Source of the DNA: Liolophura sinensis
Taxonomy: Eukaryota; Mollusca; Polyplacophora; Chitonida; Chitonidae
DNA length: 64,000 nucleotides
Reading direction: 5' to 3'
NCBI RefSeq assembly: GCF_032854445.1
Contig: NC_088295.1
Location: forward strand, 6,202,501 to 6,266,500
In this document: positions 43,701 through 52,815 of the stretch, in pieces
How the letters are laid out: every line of letters starts with the position of its first letter
Numbering within the stretch: the first letter of the stretch is position 1
Notes under the pieces: model-generated
Told to the model about the DNA's origin: nothing
Seen by the model: only the letters and a program-made list of their open reading frames with translations
The model's database searches: none
Translations under genes and position numbers: made by a program

Positions 43701-46700
43701 CAGGCAACTGTAGGGTCGGATATATACTTGGAGAGTGGGTATGTTTTACGGATATTTTATATATACATACACTATGTTTGTTATTTCCTCAAGCGCAGCG
43801 AACTGTGAGTGTGAAATCTTGGATCAGGCTTGTTTATTCTTACCCCGTGCACGAGTTCCCCAATCAAACCATTCCATTCACCGTTGGGTAAAAGCGTCCC
43901 GTAAGTTTTGTCCTCCGCCTCGTATATGTCATATTCTTCTCCGGATAACTTCATTATCTCTCTTAATACATCTATGGCGTATCCTTCATATGTCATACTT
44001 CCATTTGGCGCTTCATTCTTTATAACAAAAGGTGGCTCCTGCAGAGTAAAAGTTAGGGAATTTACAATATGTTTAAATCTGAATATTTATTTGAGTGGTA
44101 TGCTATTCAGGATGTTTCCCTTATGGCAGAAGCCAAAAAAGCCATCTAAACTCGCCAGGTACGTGACAAAACTCCAAACTTAAAGCATATGCCAAGTCTG
44201 ACCAGAGGTGAATTCATAGCCTACAATCTAACGAGCGAATGTTTAACGATGGTGATAATCGCAACTACCAAAGCCATGTGTTCTGCGTTTACCTGAAATT
44301 CATAAAAAGCAGAAGTTCAGTTGTCTGCTCGGTAGTAATTAGGGACATTATGTTTCAGTATCTACTCAGACCTTACGTGAAATGTGGCCACCCGCAATCT
44401 GTAGGGTTTGGTTTCTCCCATGTGACTGTCGCTGTACCAGTCCAAATTCCCGTCTAACCATTTACCAATCTGAAGAAGAGCAAAAATACAGTATATGTAT
44501 ACATGCCTATATGAATACGTCATTTACCAATCTGAAGAAGAGTGAAAATACAGCATATGTATACATGCCTATATGAATACGTCATTTACCAATCTGAAGA
44601 AGAGTGAAAATACAGTATATGTATACATGCCTATATGAATACGTCATTTACCAATCTGAAGAAGAGTGAAAATACAGTATATGTATACATGCCTATATGA
44701 ATACGTCATTTACCAATCTGAAGAAGAGTGAAAATACAGAACTATTTATTCAACCATAAATGTACAGATCAAAACGAATTCAACCCTATCCGACATCACG
44801 CGATGCACTGTATCGGATAATACCTTCTGGCGATGTGAATTAGGCTCCCTGTCTAACTTACCAGGGAGCTGTTAGTTTCATTTCTGTTACAGGAAACCTC
44901 CAAAACATCCAGCTGAACTTTGTGTGAAATGTTTACCCCATCGTAAACCACTTGACCTGACGCCGTTTTCGTCTGTGAACAGAAAAATAGGAGCTGATGT
45001 AAAACAATATTAAAGTCGCTTGCTGACTGGACGAAGCATATCGGAGAAAGCGGTTCATGAAGTTTGCGAAGCGTTATTTAATCGGCGTTGTCTTTATGAT
45101 GGTAACAAATACTCTAACGTTTAATCTGGGGAAGGATATGGGGAAAGTGGAGTTGTCTCTACTCGTCTTTGACTTCGTCGTTCGTCTTTTCTATCTGTGC
45201 CCATGAGTTATCATAAACATAAAATTCTCCTTATTTCTGTACGATTACACTGATATTCGTAACCAACAGCCAATGGCAAACTATTATCATGCGTTCAAAA
45301 GAGCGGACAACGCTAGAGGAAATGTATATATGTATTGCTAAACTTTCTCATATAAAGTTTAAAAAGCATATCTTTTTATTTCTGCGACGTTACATGGCCA
45401 AAATATCACAGTTAAAAGTAATACAGGTAATATCACCCACATCAAGAGAATCGAAAGCGGCGCAATATTAATAATTTTAACCAATCACGCACGAATTATT
45501 TACATAACCCGGAACGCCTCTATTACTGCTGAAGTCACCCGAACTCTGCTTTTAGTCACACTTTCGTAGGGCAGCATGACATCATGCTTTCAGATTCTCT
45601 AATATGGAGTATTGTGACCATATTGTCACCTACAACATCGTTATTTCCTTAACAAAACTCTCTCAAATGCCAAGATTCCCCTTCACAAAGTCACAACATG
45701 GTCACAGTATCCCATGAAACCATGAGAATTCCAGACTAAAAGTTTCTTTATTGAGCTACCAGGAAAAATGTCGGAAGAAATAAATGTTTTTCTCTTGATT
45801 ATTGTTGTCTTTTCTCGAAACGTATAGAACATCCATTAATTTCTACTCACGTATGTCTGGCTTGCTTTTCAGAATTAATGGTCAGAGACAATTTATTATC
45901 GAGATGCTTATGTTTAGAGCAGACCTGGATCTGGCCGTGGAGTATCGAGCCATTTTGTGTCGCCTTCCATACGTCTATCACCGTACTCAGACTGTCCCAC
46001 AACTCATATACCTGTCTCTGTAAAAACATCATGACATGCATAATATTAGGACAGAGTATCTTTATAGATAACAATTTACATGGTGCAATATCGATTTTCT
46101 GCTACCAAAGCCAGGATATGTCACAGTATATTATGTATACTTGTATATAGCGTGATATTCTGCTCTGTATCACAAAAACATGCCCCGGGTAAACGAATAC
46201 AGACAAGCGCTGTAAGATAAGGGCAGTTCATAACTACCAACGTAGCAGCAGTATATGGAAGGGACAGGGATTATTGGATTTATTATTGCTAACAAGTGAC
46301 CCATTGTCTTACCTGCTGACTAACAGGGGCTTACCTTTGTGAGGTTATCCCGTACCTCTCGGGGAAGAGTGTCATATAAGCTGGTATTGAGCCAGACCCA
46401 TGGTAACCTGATGTAAACGATAGAATCCAGTTGACAGGGAGGACAGGTTGGCTGGACCCAGTCTGTTGTTATTACTACCCAGTAGACAGACGCCATTAAG
46501 GTTTTCAAACTGCACGCCTATGTAAACAACAGCAGCATGAAATCAATTATGAAACAGGAGGACTGGTAACACTGTATTAGAACCTCATCAAAGTGTAAAC
46601 CTAGTACTTTTTTAAGTATAGCTGTGGTGATATTAACGCAGGGGGAAAAATTTAAGTAAATTTAAAGAGAGTATACCGCGGAGATTTGTGCAAACATCCA

Positions 46701-49700
46701 GTCGAATTTTTGCTGTTATTTTCGTAAAGCGCAAACAGTTACCTTTCACAATATATCAGTCTCATCTTTGCACGTTTCACCGTTCAACATCTGTAATTCG
46801 TTCAAATATTTAATATTGGTTACATTATAACTTGTTTAAACGGTAGAATCACATTAAAATTACAAATAGTTCAGGACTGAGTCTGATACCAACTGAAACC
46901 CGATGGTTTGTGCTATTCATGGTAAATACAAAACAGGTGGCGAGGGAATATGAACTTTTGGCAAGAATCTTTGGCATAGCCTATTTAATATAAATGATCT
47001 TCAAGGTGGTGATTGTGAAACTCACAAGCTGTGCAGGTTATCAATTACAACTCATAAGTTAATCAGAAGAATATTGATCCCACACAACAGTATTATCTGA
47101 TCTGGACATGAATAACTAAACGAAGGGTGAATGTGTCCCACGGTGGTGTGGAACATTTCCATCTTCTGGTAATGGGATGGATTGATGATATAACTACTGA
47201 ATAAACCACATCATTGCATGGGCTCTTAACTTAAGTAGACTACAAATCAACTCTTATATTACCTCATAAAATACACCAAATCAACAGCGTTGTGACAATC
47301 AGGACAATAGGTTTTTGGATGGATTTTCAACAATATCTCATTTGGCTTAGATTCACCATTGAGTGATATATGTAGGCACATCAAAATATTTGTGAAAATT
47401 TCCAGATTTATTACAATCTAAATGACACTACAATCTAATGTCAACTGACTCCACCATCTCTACTATCACTTTATGGAAAATACCGTGTCGGTTTACGATA
47501 TTAGGAGAGAAAGGTTTAACACGGGGAGTTAATTATCTTCCTGTATGACTTGTCACGTCCATCGCATAGCTGAAGATCTGGCCATCTTCTATTACACGCA
47601 TAGCTGAGGATTTGGCCACCTTGTATTTTAAACTTCAACATCACCCGCGCTATTCATTCAAAGACGGTGTTTAGAATGTACTAGAAAGATTATAACGGGC
47701 CTATGCGTTTTCAGAGATATCCTCTCTATACTGTGTAGTTTTGTAGTTTCGTGAAACGTGTCATTTGTTCAGCATTTTCGGTGTTTACCAACCTATAACA
47801 TAATTTCCTTCTTTACTCGTATGTTAATCCTACTTTCTTGAATTGCATAGAACACATTAATTTCATTCACTAGAACATTCAATGTACATTGTGTCTTCGT
47901 ATCTTGCATAGAACACACCTTCATTGACATATTGATTGCACAAGGATGGCTACTCACCGTGTGCAGAACATACTTGTTTTGCTCACTCGTGCCTATAACA
48001 ATGGTAGCCAGACTGGCACTCTCTTTGACTAATCTCCTTAGCACCATATCTATCAGAGAATCATTATGTATGGGTATCATAGTCAAAGCCGACCCGTTTA
48101 GAATAGATGCTGTCTCTTCTTGTATAATCTCTGCAATGAAAATATGAGAGCGGCTGAGTAAGTGACCAATGAGTTGCATGATGTCATCTCAAACGTATTC
48201 TATTTAGCTCCGTTTACTTTGTCAATATATGTATCACTGTCATTTTACCAATTCAGGCCAAAGCAATGTGGTATGGAAGAAGAAATTTGGTTTGGAGCTC
48301 TCTTTAGTTCTACAAGTATATAAGTTCAACATTTAGGTTTTGCAGTCCAAGCATGATAACCCAGTGTAATAGACCTATCACCTTGGTTGTCGTCCAGAAT
48401 CAGCGCTAGATGATCCAGGTTAATCTTCTGTGACTGCAAGATGTCGATGGCGGCCTGAAGAAAGTGGAGTGTTGACGGAGAGATGGAAGGTATGTCCGTG
48501 GAGCAGAAGGCCAGGGCGATGTAGAGTGGGGTGGAAGAACCGGGTTCTTCCCACAGGTAACAGTCTGAGGTCAGGTCTAGAATCGCTGTCCAGTTACCGT
48601 CCAGTGAAAAGTGCTCTACAATGCAAGATTGAAACGACAAATTTAATAAATTAATAAATTAAGGTAATTCCAAAAGCAAACATATTTATTTGGTGAGAAA
48701 CCACATCATCGTTGAAATAAACCCGTTGACCGTAACACTATGGTTCAAACTCTGTAATTCCATTGCCTCTTGCAGATATATGAAAACATACACACCAAGA
48801 AGAGCCAGTTTCATGCACAAACTTGTCCATGTTCCATGTACAAAATCCCAAACTAAATCCTAATTTTCCTAGCCTAATACAATGCATATTTCCCTCGTTG
48901 CAATTTCGCTGTAATTATAACCGTTCCAGAAAGTAATAAAACGTGATTACCAAATTTGTAAACGCTAATAGAAACAGATCAGGTGATTACAAAATTTATA
49001 TCCGCTAATATAAACGTATAAAGTGATTACAAAATTTGAAATCGCTTATATAAACATATAAGGTAGTTATAACATTTGTGATCGTTACTACAAGCCCCAG
49101 GTAGTTATAAAACTGATAATCGTGGCCATTAGCATTTGAGCCCCAGGTAGTTATAAAACTGATAACCGTGGCCATTAGCATATGAGCCCCAGGTAGTTAT
49201 AAAACTGATAACTGTGGCCATTAGCATATAAGTCCCACGTAGTTATAAAACTGATAACCGCTGCCGTACGCATATGAGCTCCAGGTAGTTATAAAACTGA
49301 TAACCGTTGCTATAAGCAGATAAGCCGAAAATAGTTTTAAACTGATAACCGTTGACATAAGCAGGTAAGCCCCAGGTAGTTATAAAACTGTTAACCTTTG
49401 CTAGTAGCATATAAGCTCCAGGTAGTTATAAAACTGATAACCGTTGGTATGAACATATCAGCCCGAGGTAGTTATAAAACTGATAACCGTTGCTATAAGC
49501 ATACAAGCCCGAGGTAGTTATAAAACTTATAACTGTTGCTATGAACATATCAGCCCCAGGTAGTTATTAAACTGATAACCGTAGCTATAAGCGTATAAGC
49601 CCGAGGTAGTTATAAAACTGATAACCGTTGCTATAAGCATACAAGCCCGAGGTAGTTATAAAACTTATAACTGTTGCTATGAACATATCAGCCCCAGGTA

Positions 49701-52480
49701 GTTATTAAACTGATAACCGTAGCTATAAGCGTATAAGCCCGAGGTAGTTATAAAACTGATAACCGTTGCTATAAACATATCAGCCCCAGGTAGTTATTAA
49801 ACTGATAACCGTTGCTATAAGAATGTAAGCCCTAGGTAGTTATAAAACCGATAACCGTTGCTATAAGCACTAGGTAACTGTCAAATCAGTAACCTCTCTG
49901 GTAAGCACCAAATCCATATATCTATACCCATACGTTTTTACTGCTTTACAAAAAAGTTTTTTTAATTAAAAACTTTAAAAAATAATTAGCATGATTTTTT
50001 TCTGTGTAGAAAACTTTTTTCTGGGAGAATATCGGTTTGCACACATCACTTGTTGACCACCATCATGTAGAATGCCTCATCTGTGAGATTCCCTTCGCTA
50101 GTTATTCAAAGGCTATTCGAAGTTGGAGGGAAAATCAGATGGTGGATACTTACGAAGGGCCAGCATGAAGACATTAGTCTGGTTGATCCACATTGTGCTG
50201 TACTCCAGAGGTGTGTCCGTCCCGGCATCTCGGTACGTGTCAAGGGTGGCTTCCAGCCAAGTCTCGCTCCAGGCTGCATCATACGGGACTACTGTAATGT
50301 GTTAAGTGGTATTTTATACATGTAGTATACACAATGTCAGTAATGGTTACGCTCGTTATACATCACAACATATGGTGAAATGTGCCAAGGGGTATTTTAT
50401 ATTATGCAGAATGCCTATATATTAGTTAGATGTGTTAAGTATTATCTTATAGTATTCAGAAAATCCGCAACAGTTAGACTCCACATGTAGTGCGGCACCA
50501 TAACTTAATGTGTTAGCTCGGACGAAACCCACAACCATTCGCAAGAGTTGGCAGACCTTTACACAGCTGTACATGAAGGCTGCAGGTCAACAATCGCTTT
50601 ACTCACTGAAACATACTAGCCCTCAAAGAACCGAGAACACACTGTTAAAATTAAGATTGATGCAAAATGGTATCAGCGATGAAAAGACATATTTGACGTT
50701 CCAGACGTACACTTTGTATGTCGTTTAGAAAAGCATATGATACTATTTAATCACCATTTTAACGAAATCTTGCACCACCCATTTTGTTCGTCACCTGTTC
50801 ATATAACAACCCTGAATATATTAACACCTATACCCAGTTAAGACTATAGCAGTACAGAAGACGAGACAACTTAGTGTAGAGGTTCTAGAAGCGGGAGGTT
50901 TGAATCATATCACACAGCAAACAAGGTGTAAAACACTCTACGGCACATGATTAAAACACACAAAAATGCAAATCACATTGAATATTGTGCTAATCACAGC
51001 AAGATAATATTCACACGCTCAGAATTTACATATGTGCATGTACTGGATACCCTTTTGCATACACTCTGGAATCGTTAAATGAAGGTGGACAAACTTCTTT
51101 TGCTGTAAATGGTTTAAACTCTTACATTTCCTCGCTTAATAGGATCGCATGAGTCATGTCATCTCGTTGCAGTTTTTTATCAATAAAGATGAGGTGTTAC
51201 ATTCTACCTCCTGTTAATTCTTTAGTATTATTTGTGTACGTCAAGTGCCTATGAGGAACCCACGAAGGATTTGTATTGTTACAGTGCGTGTATAAAAGTG
51301 CTGTAAAGGATCTGAATCTAGCTCCTGCTAGTTCTTGATCAAAGACTTCGCATATTTGACTCCAGCTCTTGCCAGCTCTTGATCAAAGATTTGGCATATT
51401 TGTATCCAGCTCCTGCCACCACTTAATCAAAGACTTGGCATATTTGAATCCGGCACCTGCTAGTTCTTGATCAAAGATTTCGCAAATTTGAATCCGGTTC
51501 CTGCTAGTTCTTGATTACAGACTTTGCATATTTGAATCGGACCCCTGCTAGATCTTGATCAAAGACTTCGCATATTTGAATCCGGCTTCTGCTAGTTCTT
51601 GATCAAAGACTTTGGATATTTGTATCCAGCTCCTGCTTCTTACACAAGCAATAACACTGTGTGTTTAAATCCAGTTCCAGTTAGTCCTTAATAATAAATA
51701 AGATTGAGTATTCGAATACAGCTTCAACTTGTCATGAGTAAAGTCGAAATTAGTTTCAACTATGTAGGTTATAGCCAGGGAGTTTTATGTGTTCATATAT
51801 TTGGAGCGGCCGTGAAGGAGTCAAATGCCAATTTATCAAAGAGTTATAATTCCAACTTTACTGTTAGTGTATATCATATCAGTGCCTTATGAGTAAACAT
51901 TAGTGAAACAAACAAATCATAAAACAAATAAATAATTAACCAAATAAATAAACAATGTAATACATGTCGATGTAATAAATGGTGGTGTTGGGTTGGCATT
52001 GTTCTTTGGTATGATTGGCCTAGAACTAGGTTCAGATTTACGTTCACGAGCACCTGTGGTGTACAATGTAGTCAGTCCCCATTCACGGCTAGGGATTCGG
52101 ACGCCATAAATAATGTATGTAACAACTTTCACCGCAGTCATCACTGATCACGTCTTCAGGCAAATATTCTTTACTCTTTAAGTAGTTTGGCCAATTTACG
52201 TCAATGCACTTTAATATAGTCCTACCATTTGGGCTTAAGTCAGCTCGACATGGAGGCTGCAAATCCACAGCAATGTACACATAAATAAAGTGAAGTATAT
52301 ATACTCACCGCACTGTGCTTTTTTGTGAAGAGGTGTTTTATATCAATGAAAGAAACTCCATTAGAGTATTTTACTTACGTATATTTAGCTTGTCCAGGGC
52401 TTTGGTGAACCCCATGTAGTGAGTCAACAAGACTATTGAACAAATGGTCGATACCTTCGCCATGGTGCTTCATAGTTAAC
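37492..52480 (-). CDS. IR25a: Gene C: IR25a-type ionotropic receptor, 13 coding exons, with frame breaks
   Basis: IR25a is a co-receptor subunit that assembles with tuning IRs in chemosensory and other sensory cilia (arthropod knowledge). Coding exons: 52379-52463, 52133-52243 (or -52256), 50154-50291, 48382-48615, 47958-48130, 46335-46517, 45925-46017, 44898-44972, 44377-44469, 43844-44038, 39273-39601, 38126-38691 and 37492-37771. About 851 residues if intact. The IR25a call rests on SRLTDPVESLDDLAAQ after M3, STVQTYFRRMAEIEKNFYSL, WKDMS, AVWDYPLGDKY, FSTKPYAFAL and LELQQERKLDDLKERWW. The amino-terminal domain is much more diverged. Exon 11 carries about four frame breaks and exon 12 one, so the copy may be a pseudogene or locally mis-sequenced. 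A lineage-specific IR25a paralogue is equally possible. Confidence 0.85.
38126..38691 (-). CDS. IR25a: Gene C exon 12: M3 and S2, one frameshift
   Basis: Acceptor TTATTTCAGTTCAG, donor AGTAG then GTCAGT, phase 1 to 2. It encodes EGTPRPISTRVLVAGFWF, the M3 helix with TYTANLAAHLTLSRL, the IR25a-like linker and S2 through FAFFHDSPMIKF and TCNLEVIGGQFSTKPYAFAL. The frame jumps at about 38387-38391 (between KGKEF and AVWDYPLG): one extra base in a T-run on the coding strand. The length of 566 instead of an in-phase 565 agrees. Gene B splits this region into two exons. Confidence 0.9.
38692..39272 (-). other. Gene C intron 11
   Basis: Unique intron of about 580 bases, no array or SINE recognised. 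Confidence 0.6.
39273..39601 (-). pseudogene. IR25a: Gene C exon 11: end of S1, M1, pore; multiple frame breaks
   Basis: Acceptor AATTTTCAG and donor TCAG then GTACAG are intact. Read piecewise it gives TADIAIA, ISVTAERESV, VDFTTPYYD, LAGIQIVM, then KTTNTPNMFAFSDVFDKDVW, M1 (VVLCTTAILIFIFERYSPFS) and FKECWWFVITSFTMS. The pieces lie in different frames. Breaks are near 39579-39583, 39546-39551, 39521-39526 and 39491-39502. Length is 329; the homologous gene B exon is 331, so the net loss is two bases. Everything after the fourth break is open. Either a decayed exon or clustered sequencing indels. Confidence 0.85.
39834..39865. other. Perfect 11-bp inverted repeat (hairpin) in gene C intron 10
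   Basis: GGTAGTGGATC is followed after 10 bases by GATCCACTACC, and the inner GAAA/TTTT can extend the stem. It lies about 230 bases upstream of the exon 11 acceptor in the transcript direction. Confidence 0.7.
40620..42720 (-). repeat. 42-bp array derived from exon 10 end plus donor (gene C intron 10)
   Basis: About 45-50 units. On the coding strand the unit is GTATGGAATGATCTGCTCAG, then GGAGCTGGTAAACAAG and GTGTG, translating as VWNDLLRELVNK. Exon 10 ends EWNGLIGELVHG and is followed by GTAAGA, so unit and junction align codon for codon, with a GTGTGG or GTATGG word at the donor position. Subtypes (RELVNKVW, TKLVNKMW) interleave as higher-order repeats. Frames of 215-220 codons open on both strands are by-products. 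Confidence 0.92.
42721..43690 (-). repeat. 86-bp dimeric array, diverged relative of the 42-bp array (gene C intron 10)
   Basis: About 11 units. Each holds two related halves on the coding strand: CTGGTGCACACGGTATGAGG and CTGGTTCACGGTTTAGGGTA. Both resemble the exon 10 junction CTCGTGCACGGGGTAAGAAT, with GTATGA and GTAAGG at the donor position. It is the part nearest exon 10, so the whole 40.6-43.7 kb domain looks like one expansion from that junction. Confidence 0.85.
43844..44038 (-). CDS. IR25a: Gene C exon 10: S1
   Basis: 195 nt, acceptor TACTCTGCAG, donor CACGGG then GTAAGA, phase 0 both sides. It encodes EPPFVIKNEAPNGSMTYEGY, AIDVLREIMKLSGEEYDIYE and NGEWNGLIGELVHG, the complete S1 core with the EPPFV opening and G-Y-x-I-D-V-L element. 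Confidence 0.95.
44377..44469 (-). CDS. IR25a: Gene C exon 9: linker into S1
   Basis: 93 nt, acceptor CTTCTTCAG, donor TTTCAC then GTAAGG, phase 0 both sides. It encodes IGKWLDGNLDWYSDSHMGET then YRLRVATFH, the 'iG.W....' end of the amino-terminal domain and the first strand of S1. Its acceptor and first 11 bases are copied in the array immediately upstream. Confidence 0.93.
44459..44745 (-). repeat. 62-bp array copying the exon 9 acceptor (gene C intron 8)
   Basis: Starts at 44459, 44521, 44583, 44645 and 44707, an exact 62-base step; the first start lies inside exon 9. On the coding strand each copy has CACTCTTCTTCAG, the acceptor, followed by the exon's first 11 bases ATTGGTAAATG. Copies differ by only a few bases, so the expansion is recent. 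Confidence 0.96.
44898..44972 (-). CDS. IR25a: Gene C exon 8: end of amino-terminal domain
   Basis: 75 nt, acceptor GTTCACAG, phase 0 both sides. It encodes TKTASGQVVYDGVNISHKVQ then LDVLE, the typical final strands (phenylalanine-like 'G.v.fd..g.r....l.v'). The donor GAG then GTTTCC is weak, so the 3' limit is less sure. Confidence 0.8.
45925..46017 (-). CDS. IR25a: Gene C exon 7: amino-terminal domain helix
   Basis: 93 nt, acceptor TTTTTACAG, donor ATCCAG then GTCTGC (weak), phase 0 both sides. It encodes RQVYELWDSLSTVIDVWKAT then GSILHGQIQ, the helix before the domain's last strands. Confidence 0.78.
46335..46517 (-). CDS. IR25a: Gene C exon 6: amino-terminal domain
   Basis: 183 nt, acceptor TTTACATAG, donor ACAAAG then GTAAGC, phase 0 both sides. 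It encodes ACSLKTLMASVYWVVITTDW, a Cys pair (TCPPC), and SIVYIRLPWVWLNTSLYDTL. SVYWVVITTDW fits the second-lobe 'y.wiltd.d' strand. Diverged, but phases on both sides fit. Confidence 0.82.
46518..47957 (-). other. Gene C intron 5
   Basis: About 1.4 kb of unique AT-rich intron, no array recognised. Confidence 0.55.
47958..48130 (-). CDS. IR25a: Gene C exon 5: amino-terminal domain
   Basis: 173 nt, acceptor TTTTCATTGCAG, donor CACACG then GTGAGT, phase 1 to 0. It encodes EIIQEETASILNGSALTMIP, VLRRLVKESASLATIVIGTS and NKYVLHT. This is the counterpart of gene B exon 4, with the same entry and exit phases. Confidence 0.9.
48382..48615 (-). CDS. IR25a: Gene C exon 4: amino-terminal domain
   Basis: 234 nt, acceptor TGCATTGTAG, donor CCAAG then GTGATA, phase 1 both sides. 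It encodes FSLDGNWTAILDLTSDC, YIALAFCSTDIPSISPST, and DHLALILDDNQ. The LILDD strand ending in a phase-1 intron matches gene B exon 3. Confidence 0.92.
49070..49900. repeat. ~44-bp minisatellite in gene C intron 3
   Basis: About 18 units of CCCAGGTAGTTATAAAACTG then ATAACCGTTGCTATAAGCAT. An internal block near 49490-49580 recurs near 49610-49700, so multi-unit duplication occurred. I found no similarity to the flanking exon 3 or exon 4 junctions. Confidence 0.92.
50154..50291 (-). CDS. IR25a: Gene C exon 3: amino-terminal domain
   Basis: 138 nt, acceptor CACATTACAG, donor CCTTC then GTAAGT, phase 1 both sides. It encodes VPYDAAWSETWLEATLDTYR and EYSTMWINQTNVFMLAL, with a sequon NQT. No strong family motif; supported by splice sites and matching phases. 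Confidence 0.8.
50292..51289 (-). other. Downstream part of gene C intron 2
   Basis: Unique intron sequence, no feature recognised. Confidence 0.5.
51290..51670. repeat. ~43-bp minisatellite in gene C intron 2
   Basis: About eight units of CTGCTAGTTCTTGATCAAAG then ACTTCGCATATTTGAATCCG. No similarity to the neighbouring splice junctions was seen. Confidence 0.9.
52133..52256 (-). CDS. IR25a: Gene C exon 2: start of amino-terminal domain (start uncertain)
   Basis: Donor TGCG then GTGAAA, phase 1. It encodes DLSPNGRTILKCIDVNWPNY and SKEYLPEDVISDDC. The clear acceptor GATTTGCAG (exon from 52256) is phase 0 and does not fit exon 1's phase-1 donor; acceptor ATGTCGAG (exon from 52243) does. One of these, or a missed small exon, is right. 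Confidence 0.65.
52379..52480 (-). CDS. IR25a: Gene C exon 1: leader end, start codon, signal peptide
   Basis: ATG at 52461-52463 opens MAKVSTICSIVLLTHYMGFT then KALDKLNI, a plausible signal peptide, with donor ATAC then GTAAGT in phase 1 as in gene B. An acceptor CTTTACTTACAG just upstream puts 17 nt of leader in this exon and implies an untranslated first exon further right. Confidence 0.85.
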
Positions 52481-52639
52481 CTGTAAGTAAAGAAATGCTT
52501 TAGTTAATTTACAAGTATCAAGCTAAAATTGGCGTAACGTGCGAAAGGCAACATTAACGAGTTCGGAATATGCCCTCAGTTCTATTCGCATCCAGTGTGG
52601 AAACAACTGTATTTGTACAGTAATAATCATCTGTTTTCC

Positions 52640-52815
52640 CCCATCTCAAGCTGGCTTCCACTAAGGCAGTACGTGAGAAGGTCTGTGAGTAACCTGCGGA
52701 TGGTCGTGGGTTTACCCCAGGCTGCACCCGGTTTCCTTTTCACCATAATGCTTGCCGCCATCATGTAAGTGAAATATTCTTAAATCACCAATGATATAAA
52801 TCAATAAATAAACCT
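52640..52815 (+). mobile_element. SINE copy upstream of gene C
   Basis: GGATGGTCGTGGGTTTACCC, CAGGCTGCACCCGGTTTCCT, CACCATAATGCTTGCCGCCA, GTGAAATATTCTTAAATCAC and a short AAATAAAT tail. The head is missing. It lies just upstream of the gene C leader exon and so may sit in a 5' UTR intron. Confidence 0.88.

Noticed and set aside
49070-51670. Junction origin for the 44-bp (intron 3) and 43-bp (intron 2) arrays of gene C
   Set aside because: I compared the units with the flanking exon 2, 3 and 4 splice sites and saw no match; they serve as counter-examples to the junction-seeding pattern.
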